DNA of 55,885 nt from Erysipelotrichaceae bacterium (lineage in GTDB: Bacteria; Bacillota_I; Bacilli_A; Erysipelotrichales; Coprobacillaceae): the NCBI GenBank assembly GCA_021770925.1, contig JAETPY010000005.1, positions 1 through 55,885 of the forward strand, in the 5' to 3' direction. A program made the translations under genes and the position numbers. Below the pieces are notes generated by a model. It saw nothing but the letters and a program-made list of their open reading frames with translations. It did no database searches and had not been told where the DNA came from. This document shows, in pieces, positions 27,506-36,874 of this stretch. How positions within the stretch are numbered: position 1 is the first letter of the stretch; each line of letters opens with the position of its first letter.

Positions 27506-27901
27506 ATGAAAAAATTTAAAAATATTTGTTTTATAACTATTTTAGTATTATTAGTATTTACTGGATTTAATGTTTGCCAAATAAATGCCCAGACTAAATC
27601 AGTTGAAAAATTCCATGCTATTTGGGATGCTTTTCATACTGCCAGAATGACATTAACAGCCTCTGGGGGAACAAAGTTTACTAGTGCCAGCTATAAAGAA
27701 GAACTGTCAGTAAGAGAAACTGAATTTAGAAAAAAATCGGGTGCAAAAATAAAAGATGAAGGAAGGACAGCCTATATTTCATACATTTTCTATGCAACAT
27801 GTACTGATAAAATTGGTCAAAAACATGTATATGAAGACCCTACAACCCTAGAGGTTTATTGGAGCAATCCCAATTATCAATCAGTAACAGAAACTAAATA
27901 A
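27506..27901 (+). CDS. Small secreted protein of unknown family, first gene of an ABC operon
   Basis: 131 residues. Signal peptide with hydrophobic core ITILVLLVFTGF and probable cleavage after QINA, leaving about 102 residues. The mature part is rich in Ser/Thr/Lys with one cysteine (YATCTDK) and a Gly/Ser/Thr stretch (TLTASGGTKFTSAS). GGGGAAAGGA precedes the ATG. Two MacB-like ABC fusions follow directly. The layout (LytTR regulator, secreted small protein, FtsX-type ABC pair) recalls bacteriocin loci such as lactococcin 972, but I see no family motif, so the product stays unknown. Confidence 0.7.
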   Translation: MKKFKNICFITILVLLVFTGFNVCQINAQTKSVEKFHAIWDAFHTARMTLTASGGTKFTSASYKEELSVRETEFRKKSGAKIKDEGRTAYISYIFYATCTDKIGQKHVYEDPTTLEVYWSNPNYQSVTETK

Positions 27902-27953
27902 AATTAAATAGTTGTTCATAATTGGGTATCTATATTTAGAAAGAGGGATTCTA

Positions 27954-29939
27954 ATGATTAAATTAAATAATATAAAAATTAAGTATAATAACAATGTTAT
28001 TATTAAACAAGGAAGCATCTCATTGTTTAATGGTGAAATTACTTGTATTAGCGGTAAATCCGGTTGTGGTAAAACATCATTATTATATTTGATCGGTTTA
28101 CTTACGACAAAGCAAAATTATTCTTATTATCTGGATGATCATTTGATTGATCTTCATGATAATAAGAAAATTGAATTAATCAGACAAAATAAAATAGGTT
28201 TCATTTTACAAGATAATACGATTCTTGAAGATTTATCAGTGATTGATAACATCTTTTTTCATAATAATGATAATAAATTAGCTAATGAGTTATTATCATA
28301 TTTTGATCTTATAACTAAAAAAGATGTTTATCCTAAAAACTTATCGACTGGTGAAAAAAGACGTTTATCAATATGTATTGCCTTAGCTAAAGAACCAGCA
28401 ATTCTTATTGGTGATGAAATAACTGCTTCACTAGATCCTGAGCAAAAAAATAATGTTTTTCAAAAGTTAAAATATTATGCTTTAAAAAATAATATTTGTG
28501 TTGTTCTTGCTTCCCATGATGATATGATCATTAATAATTGTAATCATCTTTATGAAATTAGAAATCAAGAAATTATTGAATTAAGACATGTTTCATTATC
28601 AAAACCAGCTGTTTCAAAAAGTAAAGATCATGTCTACGATCTTAAAAAATATTTAAAAACATATCAGAAAAAACATTATTTTAACTATCTTATTTCAACC
28701 TTTTTGATTGCTCTAGCATTATTAATGTGCAGTGCTATTACCTCAACCTTTCATGCTATCGAAACTGATTTCAACCAAACTTTTGATACTTTATCACCTA
28801 AAAAAATTGGTATCGTTAAATTAAATGAAGAAGAGCTTAAAGAACATGAAGAATCTCCACAATCTTATGAAAATGAGATTCCCTACATTAGAGAATCATG
28901 GACAACATTAACTGATAAAGAAATCCAAGTTATTAAAGATCTTAAAAACGTTGAAGATATCTATCCCTATTATGAATTAGAATATTATACTGGCAGGGGT
29001 ACTGTATATATAAATAAGAAATCATTTATTTTTCCAGAAAATACCCGTATTTCTTTACAACCATATTACCAAAATGAAAGTAGTTATGATTATCAAGATG
29101 ATGGTATATATATAAGTCAAAGGTTTGCCGATGATTTTAATATTAAAGTTAATGATATTATCAAAATCCCTTTAACAGTAGGAATTGCTCAAAATATTGA
29201 TTCTTCTATAGATAAAGTTATCTTGGAAACAAAAGTAATTGGAATTAAAAAAGACGATACTACTATTGTCAGTAGAAGTGAGAATTTAGAATATGTATTA
29301 GCATTAAACCCTTATTATTTAAAAATCAGTGATAAACAATTTTATGATCTGTACCAACAGATTACCCCAACACTGCCGCCGACAGGATCTTATATTATTT
29401 TTGCAACTAAAAATGAATATGTTCCTACAATTATAAATAACCTAAAGAAAACCTTTAATGAAGGTGAAATAGCTTATACTTATCCAATTTATAAAGAAAT
29501 GGAAACAATGAAACAAAACCAATTGGGTACTGAATACTTAGTGGAAATTACTGTCAGTGCAATGATTATTGGGTTATTGACCCTTATTAAATATATTCAA
29601 TTAAAAAATCGTCAAAACGAATTAAATATGTTAAGAGTCAATGGTATTTCCAATAAAAAAATAATGTCGGCTTTTTATCACGAATCACTGATTCAAAGTT
29701 TCAAAGTACTAGCAATAACAATGATCATCTATCTTTTTATTTCTTTACCAAATTTATTTTTAGAGATTAAATTTCCTAATTTATTAATGGAACTATCATT
29801 ATATGCTCGTCTATCAACATTTGATTTTGCAATCTTAGTTATAATCGCTATCTTTTCCTTTACCGCTCCAACATATCTTGTTCTTCGCACAATCTTGAAA
29901 AAAGATATTACAACATTATTAAGGGAAACTTATGATTAA
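27954..29939 (+). CDS. MacB-like ABC transporter fusion 1 (ATPase plus FtsX-type permease)
   Basis: 661 residues from the ATG at 27954, which has GAGGG upstream (the frame is open 14 codons earlier without a ribosome site). ATPase (1-220): Walker A GKSGCGKTS, signature LSTGEKRRL, Walker B ILIGDE, H-switch ASHD. Then one membrane segment (about 245-265), an extracellular domain (270-540) and three more membrane segments (about 545-650). This is the MacB/FtsX layout, which uses ATP to move or extrude substrates at the outer face rather than through a channel. It overlaps the next gene by 8 bp. Confidence 0.85.
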   Translation: MIKLNNIKIKYNNNVIIKQGSISLFNGEITCISGKSGCGKTSLLYLIGLLTTKQNYSYYLDDHLIDLHDNKKIELIRQNKIGFILQDNTILEDLSVIDNIFFHNNDNKLANELLSYFDLITKKDVYPKNLSTGEKRRLSICIALAKEPAILIGDEITASLDPEQKNNVFQKLKYYALKNNICVVLASHDDMIINNCNHLYEIRNQEIIELRHVSLSKPAVSKSKDHVYDLKKYLKTYQKKHYFNYLISTFLIALALLMCSAITSTFHAIETDFNQTFDTLSPKKIGIVKLNEEELKEHEESPQSYENEIPYIRESWTTLTDKEIQVIKDLKNVEDIYPYYELEYYTGRGTVYINKKSFIFPENTRISLQPYYQNESSYDYQDDGIYISQRFADDFNIKVNDIIKIPLTVGIAQNIDSSIDKVILETKVIGIKKDDTTIVSRSENLEYVLALNPYYLKISDKQFYDLYQQITPTLPPTGSYIIFATKNEYVPTIINNLKKTFNEGEIAYTYPIYKEMETMKQNQLGTEYLVEITVSAMIIGLLTLIKYIQLKNRQNELNMLRVNGISNKKIMSAFYHESLIQSFKVLAITMIIYLFISLPNLFLEIKFPNLLMELSLYARLSTFDFAILVIIAIFSFTAPTYLVLRTILKKDITTLLRETYD

Positions 29940-31602
29940 AATTGAAAATATTGATCTTGCTTATGACCAGACATTGATCAAAGATGGTCGATTATTATTA
30001 AATGAAGGACAAATTACTGTGCTTAGCGGAAATAGCGGCTGTGGTAAAACCACATTACTATACTTAGTTGGATTAATTAATACTAATTGGCAGTGTGATT
30101 ATTATTTCTATGATAAAAAAATTAATTTACGAGATGAGCAGAATAATAGTTTATTAAGAAGATATTATATTAGTAATGTTCTTCAGGAATTCGATTTACT
30201 TGATGATCTTAGAATAGATGAAGTTCTTAAATCATTATCTTTATTAGCAAACCAAAAATATGATCCTGATAAAATTACAAATTTACTTTTACAACTTGAT
30301 CTCGATATAAGTTTAAATACTCTTATTAAAAATCTTTCTACTGGGCAAAAACAACGTCTTAATCTTTTATTTTCCCTAATAAAAAAGCCAAAATTATTAA
30401 TTCTTGATGAACCAGCAAGTGCTCTTGATAAAGAAAATACTAAACTTTTTATCAAGATTCTAAAAGAAATTACAATTAAAAATAATTTAATTGTAGTTAT
30501 TGCCAGTCATGATCAACAGATAATCGATAATGCTGATGTAGTTTACCAAATTCAAAACCAGCAATTGAGATGTCTTAATCATGTTAATGAAGTTACCTCT
30601 ACTTTAATTTATCAGAATGAATCAATTATTCCATTTTTAAAAAATTACATTATTAATCATTTAAAAAGCAAACAAAGTTTAATACTTTTACTTACTATTA
30701 CAATAATTATTAATACTTGTCTTATTTTTCAAACATATTTTCAACAAACTCAAAACAACCAATTAAAAAACATTATTTTAATGGGTGGTAATGAATGTCT
30801 TTTAACCAAATCAGACAATTCTAAAATAAATAATTCTGAATTATTAAAATTTAAGAAACAGTATCGCTATTTAAAAGCTTATCCTTATACTAAAATAAAA
30901 ACAACACTCGAAGATAATACCACAGTTACTTTAATTCCCTATTTTCCTGAACAAGATAGATTCACTGATGGTTTTTATGCAACATCTAAAGTATATGATA
31001 ACTTAAAAGATAAAAAAGATTTTTCAATAAATATTAATAATAAAACAATTAAAATTAATAATTTAAAGAAATATCAATTTTCTCAAGATAAAATCATTTA
31101 CTTAGATAATAATCTAATCAATGAATATCTAACCAATAATCAGTACCTTCTTATCTTTACAAATCCTGAAGATGTATTAGCTGTTTGTAAAAACAGCACT
31201 TATGGATGTACTCCTTTATTAAATAATTTAGATAGTCTATTACATCATTATCACAGTACTGGTATTTATTTAAATTTAATTTTAGGTTTAATTTATGCTC
31301 TTTCAACAGTATTATCATATATTATCCAGTTTCAACTGCTTTATCACACTCAAAAAAGATTAACTTTATTTAAAATACACGGTTTATCAATTAAACAATC
31401 TAATCTAATTTATGTAATTATTTTATTTTCACAATGCATATCAATTTCTGTAATATCATTAATTATTTCATCTGTCTCTACTAATTTTATCGATTCTTTA
31501 TCAAAAATCTGTTTCTGTGTTATCATTACAGTTATAATCCCGCATCTTATTATAATTAATAAATTAACTAAAAAAAGGATAGTTAATGTAATAAGAGATT
31601 AA
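29932..31602 (+). CDS. MacB-like ABC transporter fusion 2
   Basis: 556 residues, same plan as its neighbour but with a shorter extracellular domain. ATPase with GNSGCGKTT, LSTGQKQRL, LLILDEPASALD and ASHD; membrane segment about 240-258; outside domain about 260-430; three C-terminal segments. Probably forms a heterodimer with the preceding protein. Only about 10 residues of tail follow the last helix. The AT-rich codon use matches the neighbours. Confidence 0.84.
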   Translation: MIKIENIDLAYDQTLIKDGRLLLNEGQITVLSGNSGCGKTTLLYLVGLINTNWQCDYYFYDKKINLRDEQNNSLLRRYYISNVLQEFDLLDDLRIDEVLKSLSLLANQKYDPDKITNLLLQLDLDISLNTLIKNLSTGQKQRLNLLFSLIKKPKLLILDEPASALDKENTKLFIKILKEITIKNNLIVVIASHDQQIIDNADVVYQIQNQQLRCLNHVNEVTSTLIYQNESIIPFLKNYIINHLKSKQSLILLLTITIIINTCLIFQTYFQQTQNNQLKNIILMGGNECLLTKSDNSKINNSELLKFKKQYRYLKAYPYTKIKTTLEDNTTVTLIPYFPEQDRFTDGFYATSKVYDNLKDKKDFSININNKTIKINNLKKYQFSQDKIIYLDNNLINEYLTNNQYLLIFTNPEDVLAVCKNSTYGCTPLLNNLDSLLHHYHSTGIYLNLILGLIYALSTVLSYIIQFQLLYHTQKRLTLFKIHGLSIKQSNLIYVIILFSQCISISVISLIISSVSTNFIDSLSKICFCVIITVIIPHLIIINKLTKKRIVNVIRD

Positions 31603-31614
31603 AAACTACTTAGA

Positions 31615-31644
31615 TTGAGGTTCCCTATTTACAGGGAACCTCAA
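31615..31644 (+). terminator. Stem-loop after the ABC pair
   Basis: Perfect 12-bp stem TTGAGGTTCCCT / AGGGAACCTCAA with a 6-nt loop, 12 bp after the stop. It lacks a T-run, so it may be a terminator of weak type or an mRNA 3' stabiliser. Confidence 0.5.
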
Positions 31645-31810
31645 CGTCTATCCAAATACTATTTTTAATTATATTCATACAGATTACTAATACAATTTTT
31701 ACCTGTTATATAAAAACCATCGATAAGTTTAATCCATATTCAGTAGGAATGAGTAAGTCGCATATCATAATCACCATAGAAATATTGTTATCATATTTTG
31801 CTTTGCAAGA

Positions 31811-32200
31811 TTATAATTCCTGCTTGGCGATATAAATAATTAGGTCCCTCTTTATTTCGTTCAACCCAATCACATTATCCGCATTCAAAGCTGAAAAGTC
31901 CTCTACTATTTCTCCATTCTTTTCATAATATATCCTTGTTCTTATTCCTTTTATAACAGCAGTAAAAAATAATATTTCAGGTATACATATTCTTGAAACA
32001 ATCGATACTTAACTGATTTCAAATACAGTTAATTTCTACTATTGTAATAATATTATTTAAAATCATATTTTCTATTTTTACATCAAGCTTAATATTGCCA
32101 TACTCTAGAGACACCTATCTTTTCCACAATTTTTTCTTGTGACATTCCAGCTTGTTTAAGAGTTATTTTCAATTTTTTACAACTCTTTAAAAAAAATAAG
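31811..32200 (-). pseudogene. Remnant of a small gene with a helix-turn-helix-like piece
   Basis: Two minus-strand frames separated by stops. About 32200-32089 reads KITLKQAGMSQEKIVEKIG, which resembles a helix-turn-helix start; 32004-31811 reads a coding-like stretch ending VIGLNEIKRDLIIYIAKQ before a stop. Neither has a start and ribosome site. Probably a decayed regulator. The family is not determined. The rest of 31645-32243 shows nothing else. Confidence 0.35.
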
Positions 32201-32243
32201 GAGAGGACTTTATTAATAAAGTATCTCCCTTTAATCGCTTTTA

Positions 32244-34019
32244 TTAATTATTTGCAAACTGAGAATTATATAGTTTCTCATATACCCCTTGTTTAGCTAA
32301 TAACTCCTGATGAGTTCCTTGTTCCACAATATCACCATTATTGATTACTAAAATCAAATCTGCACTTTTAATTGTTGATAAGCGATGTGCAATAACAAAA
32401 CTAGTTCTACCTTTCATAACTGTGTGCATTGCATCCTGAAGCATTTTTTCTAAACGAGTATCTACTGATGAAGTTGCTTCATCTAAAATTAAGATTTGGG
32501 GATCTTTTAAAATAGCACGTGCAATCGTCAACAATTGCTTTTCGCCTTGAGAAATATTATTCGCTTCTTCATTAATATGCGAATTATAACCCTCTGGTAA
32601 AGTTCGAATAAAATGATGTACATTAGCCATTTTAGCTGCTCTAATTACTTCATCCTTACGTGCATCTATTCGTCCATAACGAATATTATCATAAATAGTT
32701 CCTGAATATAGCCACGTTTCTTGTAATACCATTCCAAACATCGATCTCAATTCTTCACGTGGTAAATCTCGAATATCAATACCATCGACTTTAATACTTC
32801 CACCTTTAACATCATAAAAACGTAATAAAAGATTAATAATTGTCGTTTTACCGGCACCAGTAGGCCCAACAATTGCTACCATTTGCCCGCTTTTTATATT
32901 GATATTTAAATCCTTCATTAAATTTTCTTCATAATATCCAAACCGAACATGTTCAAAACTAACATTTCCTTGTGCTTTAGTAAGATGTTTTGCTGGATTA
33001 GCTTCTGGAACCTCCTCGGTTTCATCAAGTAATTCAACAACTCTTCCTAAAGCAGCAAATGCAGATTGAATTTGAGAAGATAGATTGGAAATTTGTGATA
33101 AAGGATCATTGATTTGCCATATATATCGGATAAAAGCTTGTAATTGACCAACTAAAAATGTTCCTGCAATTACCTCAGCTGTTCCCATAACAGCTATTAT
33201 TCCAATAGCTAAATATGTAACTAGCGAATTCAATGGACCAATAGTAGATGAAACAAATTGAGCTTTAAAAGCATTTTCCTTTAAATTTTCATTAATATCT
33301 TTAAACTTTTCAATTGATTCAATTTGCTGATTATATAATAATATCTCATTATACCCTGTATACATTTCTGTTATTGTACTGTTTAATTCGCCTAAAGCAT
33401 CCTGCTGATTTTTAAATAATTTTTGGCTCTTTCCAACTATTAATTTAGTTACTAATAAAGATAATGGAATGATCATAGTTCCAATTAGAGCCATTTTAAA
33501 ATTAATCATATACATCATACTTAATGCTAAAGTAAGCGTTAAAATTCCACTTACTACCTGCGTAAAACTCTGCTGTAAAGCATTAGAAATAGCATCTATA
33601 TCATTTGTAATTCGACTTAGAACATCCCCAAAATGATGATTATCAAAATATCTTACTGGTAATTTACGAATTTTATTTTGTAGAGCATTTCGTAAATCCT
33701 CCATTGTATGCTGTATTGCATTAGTTAAAAATATTGTTGAGATCATCTGTGATACAGTTTTAATAATATAAATAATAGTTAAACTAATTAAAATTTTAAT
33801 AACTGCATCAAAACTGATCTCTATATTGCCTAAACTGCTGCTTCTAGCAACATCATTAGCTAATTGAGTAGTTATTTTTCCCTCAAAAGATGGGGCTAAA
33901 GCAATTGAAACATTAAAAGCAAATATCATTGCAACAGCAATGATAAGTTGCCATTTATATGGTTTAATAAATGGTATCAAACCCTTTAAACTTTTCTTTA
34001 TACTATATTTATTATTCAT
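32244..34019 (-). CDS. ABC exporter half-transporter B (multidrug type)
   Basis: 591 residues. Six-helix membrane domain (about 1-320) fused to an ATPase with Walker A GPTGAGKTT, signature NISQGEKQL, Walker B ILILDEATSSVD and AHRLS H-loop. Its start overlaps the partner gene by 8 bp, and its ribosome site GGAGGAATT lies in the partner's last codons. Pairs of this kind (LmrCD, YheHI) pump drugs or lipids outward. The canonical Glu after Walker B is present here and aspartate replaces it in the partner. Confidence 0.93.
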   Translation of the reverse strand: MNNKYSIKKSLKGLIPFIKPYKWQLIIAVAMIFAFNVSIALAPSFEGKITTQLANDVARSSSLGNIEISFDAVIKILISLTIIYIIKTVSQMISTIFLTNAIQHTMEDLRNALQNKIRKLPVRYFDNHHFGDVLSRITNDIDAISNALQQSFTQVVSGILTLTLALSMMYMINFKMALIGTMIIPLSLLVTKLIVGKSQKLFKNQQDALGELNSTITEMYTGYNEILLYNQQIESIEKFKDINENLKENAFKAQFVSSTIGPLNSLVTYLAIGIIAVMGTAEVIAGTFLVGQLQAFIRYIWQINDPLSQISNLSSQIQSAFAALGRVVELLDETEEVPEANPAKHLTKAQGNVSFEHVRFGYYEENLMKDLNINIKSGQMVAIVGPTGAGKTTIINLLLRFYDVKGGSIKVDGIDIRDLPREELRSMFGMVLQETWLYSGTIYDNIRYGRIDARKDEVIRAAKMANVHHFIRTLPEGYNSHINEEANNISQGEKQLLTIARAILKDPQILILDEATSSVDTRLEKMLQDAMHTVMKGRTSFVIAHRLSTIKSADLILVINNGDIVEQGTHQELLAKQGVYEKLYNSQFANN

Positions 34020-35742
34020 AAGCTAATTCCTCCTCACTTAATTGAGAAGTCGCAATTTCATGATATATTTGACACTCTTTTAATAATTGATAGTGAGTTC
34101 CCTGACCAACAACCTTTCCTTCATTTAAAACAATTATTTGATCAGCATCCATAATACTTGAAATTCTTTGTGCTACTACCATCATTATTGATTCATTCAT
34201 TTCTTTTTTTAACTCTTTTCTTAAAACAGCATCAGTTTTAAAATCTAAAGCCGAAAAAGAATCATCAAAAATATAAATTTGTGCCTTACGGACTAATGCT
34301 CTGGCAATACTTAATCGTTGCTTTTGCCCCCCAGAAACATTAGTCGCACCCTCACTTATCTGCTCATCAAAACCATCTTCTTTATCCATAATAAATGAAT
34401 AAGCCTGAGCAACTTTTGCGGCATGAATGACTTCTTCATCTGTAGCATCCTTCTTACCAAAGCGAATATTATCAGCGATACTCCCACTAAACAGCACTGC
34501 CTTTTGGGGAATTACGCCTAATTTATCACGCAGCTTCAAAACATCATAATCACGAATATCTTTTCCATTAATTTTAATGCTTCCTTTACTAACATCATAA
34601 AATCTTGGTACAAGATTAACCAGGGTACTCTTACCCGATCCCGTACTGCCAATAAATGCAATCATTTCTCCTTTTTCAGCTTTAAAAGAAACATCATACA
34701 GTACCGGCTCCTCACCATCAGGATAAACAAAAGTAACATGATCAAATTCAATGCTTACTTCTTCATTATTATCATCATTAACAGGATTATTTTTTATCAA
34801 TGGATCCAGGTTAAATACCTCTTCAATTCGTTTTGCTGATACTTCAGCTCTTGGATACATCATAAACACTGTACAAAAAAGCATAATTGAAAACATGGCA
34901 TGGAATAAATAATCCATAAATGCAACAAGCTGTCCAATTTCTAAAGAACCACTAGAAATCAGATGAGCTGCCACCCAGTATATTGACATTCCAGCAATAT
35001 TCATCAGCATAAAGAAAATTGGCTGGGTCATAATCATAATTTTAAATAATTTTTTTGAATATTTTGTAAAACGACGATTAGTTTCAATAAAACGATTCTG
35101 TTCATATGCATCATTATTAAATGCTCTAATCACACGAATCCCGCTAAGATTCTCTCTAGAAATACGATTTAAATCATCTAATGAACTCTGCTGATTTTCA
35201 GAGATTGGCTTAGTTATCTTTGCAACTACAAAAACCCCTAAAATAATTAAAGGAATCGTTGTGGCAATAATATATGACAACGGAAGTGATGCTCTTGCTG
35301 TCATAATAAAACTAAAGATAAACATAATTGGTGTCATCAATGCTGTTCTTAATAACACATTTACAAACTGCTGGATTTGAAAAGCATCATTGTTTGTTCT
35401 TGTAATCATTGAAGATATGCCAATTTGATTAAACTCATTAGCTGTAAATTGTTGTACTTTTTTAAAAATATCGTTTCTGATATCTCGTGTAATTGAAGTT
35501 GAAATCTTTGCACAGCAATATCCTAAGGCAATGGTCCCACCCACACCGATAAGTGAAATTAAGGCAATACAGCCACCCATCATATAGATAAAGCCAACAT
35601 CTTTATTAGTAACTCCAACATCTATCATTGTTGCTACAATGGTCGGAATTCCTAATTCAACTAAAATAAATCCAAAAACTGAAATCACATTAAAAAAGAA
35701 TAGCAGTTTATAATTTTTTAAATATTTTAAGATTAATTTCAT
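34012..35742 (-). CDS. ABC exporter half-transporter A (multidrug type)
   Basis: 576 residues. Six-helix membrane domain plus ATPase: Walker A GSTGSGKST, signature NVSGGQKQR, Walker B IYIFDDSFSALD. The catalytic Glu after Walker B is Asp (FDDSFSALD), the degenerate site typical of one half of heterodimeric exporters, and the H-loop is AQRIS, with Gln in place of His. So this is the inactive-site half. AAGGAG precedes the ATG by 6 nt. Driven by the MerR-type promoter just upstream. Confidence 0.93.
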   Translation of the reverse strand: MKLILKYLKNYKLLFFFNVISVFGFILVELGIPTIVATMIDVGVTNKDVGFIYMMGGCIALISLIGVGGTIALGYCCAKISTSITRDIRNDIFKKVQQFTANEFNQIGISSMITRTNNDAFQIQQFVNVLLRTALMTPIMFIFSFIMTARASLPLSYIIATTIPLIILGVFVVAKITKPISENQQSSLDDLNRISRENLSGIRVIRAFNNDAYEQNRFIETNRRFTKYSKKLFKIMIMTQPIFFMLMNIAGMSIYWVAAHLISSGSLEIGQLVAFMDYLFHAMFSIMLFCTVFMMYPRAEVSAKRIEEVFNLDPLIKNNPVNDDNNEEVSIEFDHVTFVYPDGEEPVLYDVSFKAEKGEMIAFIGSTGSGKSTLVNLVPRFYDVSKGSIKINGKDIRDYDVLKLRDKLGVIPQKAVLFSGSIADNIRFGKKDATDEEVIHAAKVAQAYSFIMDKEDGFDEQISEGATNVSGGQKQRLSIARALVRKAQIYIFDDSFSALDFKTDAVLRKELKKEMNESIMMVVAQRISSIMDADQIIVLNEGKVVGQGTHYQLLKECQIYHEIATSQLSEEELAYE

Positions 35743-35781
35743 TTCTTTCTCCTTTCATTGTATTGTGAAGCAACTAAATCT

Positions 35782-35812
35782 ATGTTAGACTATTAGGTAA
35801 CCTTATAGTCAA
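35782..35812 (-). promoter_or_regulatory. MerR-type promoter/operator of the ABC exporter operon
   Basis: On the minus strand TTGACT (35812-35807) and TAACAT (35787-35782) are separated by exactly 19 bp. The spacer lies inside a 23-bp palindrome (35788-35810) with 10 of 11 arm positions matching. Overlong 19-20-bp spacers with a dyad in the spacer are the hallmark of MerR-activated promoters. Confidence 0.8.
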
Positions 35813-35825
35813 GGAGTATTAATAA

Positions 35826-36650
35826 ATGAAAGAAAAATTATTATCTTGTGGTACATTTGCTAAAATATGTGGAGTCGAAAAACATGTTTTATTTCATTAT
35901 GATGAAATAGATCTTTTTAAACCTGTTTATGTCAATGATAAAGGATATCGCTATTATTCATATCGTCAATATGATACCTTTAGAGTTATTCTCGCTTTAA
36001 AAAAACTTGGGATGTCTTTAAAAGATATTCACGTCTATCTTGATAAACGAAGTCCGGAATTATTTCTTGATTTGTTAAAACAACAGGAAAATAAATTAAT
36101 TGAATACATTAATGAAATGCAGCACATTCATGAATTGATTAAAAGTTATCAAACTTTTACAACTGATGCTTTAAATTCCAACTATGAAGAAATTAAAATC
36201 GAATATTTAAAAGAAAGCAAACTACTATTATCCGCTAATTTGGAAAATAGTACATCCAGAGATTTTGCTTCATTTATGAACGATTACACATCCTTTATTG
36301 AAAAACATCAAATAATTACTGGTGAATTTGTTGGTGTGATAATGACGTTAGATAACGTTCGTAGTAATAACTTAAGCAACTATTCTTATCTTTTTACAAC
36401 TACTAATAACCCCTCTCAACAAATTTTTGTAAAAAAAGCTGGTCACTATTTATGCGGATATCATCGTGGCAGTGAAGATAAACTATATGACTCATATTCA
36501 CGAATGTTAGAATATGCAAAAAATCACAATATTAGTTTAGGTAAATATGCTTTTGAAGAATATATTATTTCTGATATTTGTGAAAGGTCTAAAGATAATT
36601 ATTTAACTAGAATTACAATTGAAATAGCTCAAAATAAAAATGAAAAATAA
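35826..36650 (+). CDS. MerR-family regulator with GyrI-like ligand domain
   Basis: 274 residues. N-terminal MerR helix-turn-helix and wing (1-75: FAKICGVEKHVLFHYDEIDLF, then GYRYYSYRQYDTF), linker coiled coil (80-125), and a C-terminal ligand domain of the GyrI-like/BmrR sort (about 140-272). AAGGAG lies 9 nt before the ATG. It diverges from the exporter genes across the 19-bp-spacer promoter and almost certainly activates them on binding a toxic or lipophilic compound. Confidence 0.9.
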   Translation: MKEKLLSCGTFAKICGVEKHVLFHYDEIDLFKPVYVNDKGYRYYSYRQYDTFRVILALKKLGMSLKDIHVYLDKRSPELFLDLLKQQENKLIEYINEMQHIHELIKSYQTFTTDALNSNYEEIKIEYLKESKLLLSANLENSTSRDFASFMNDYTSFIEKHQIITGEFVGVIMTLDNVRSNNLSNYSYLFTTTNNPSQQIFVKKAGHYLCGYHRGSEDKLYDSYSRMLEYAKNHNISLGKYAFEEYIISDICERSKDNYLTRITIEIAQNKNEK

Positions 36651-36825
36651 CTTTTTATCTTCAAAACTATATTTATCATTTAAAAAGCACAACAAAAACT
36701 TCATACAACTAGCTACGGTTTTACAATCCACACTTAAAATGAAAAATGAGTGGTTAAACAGATTTAAATGAATATCTAATTACAGCAGTTAAAGTATTTT
36801 GATTATTTGGTAATATATTACATAT

Positions 36826-36852
36826 AAAAACGGGATGATTCAATCATCCCGT
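36826..36852 (-). terminator. Terminator after the GH38 gene
   Basis: ACGGGATGATT (36830-36840) pairs with AATCATCCCGT (36842-36852), the tightest part with a 3-nt loop. TTTTTA follows on the minus strand. Confidence 0.8.
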
Positions 36853-36874
36853 AAATTATATATGAATATGATTA

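Noticed and set aside
27506..27901. Lactococcin 972 family call for the small secreted protein
   Set aside because: Gene order is suggestive, but the mature sequence lacks the family's aromatic/His pattern.
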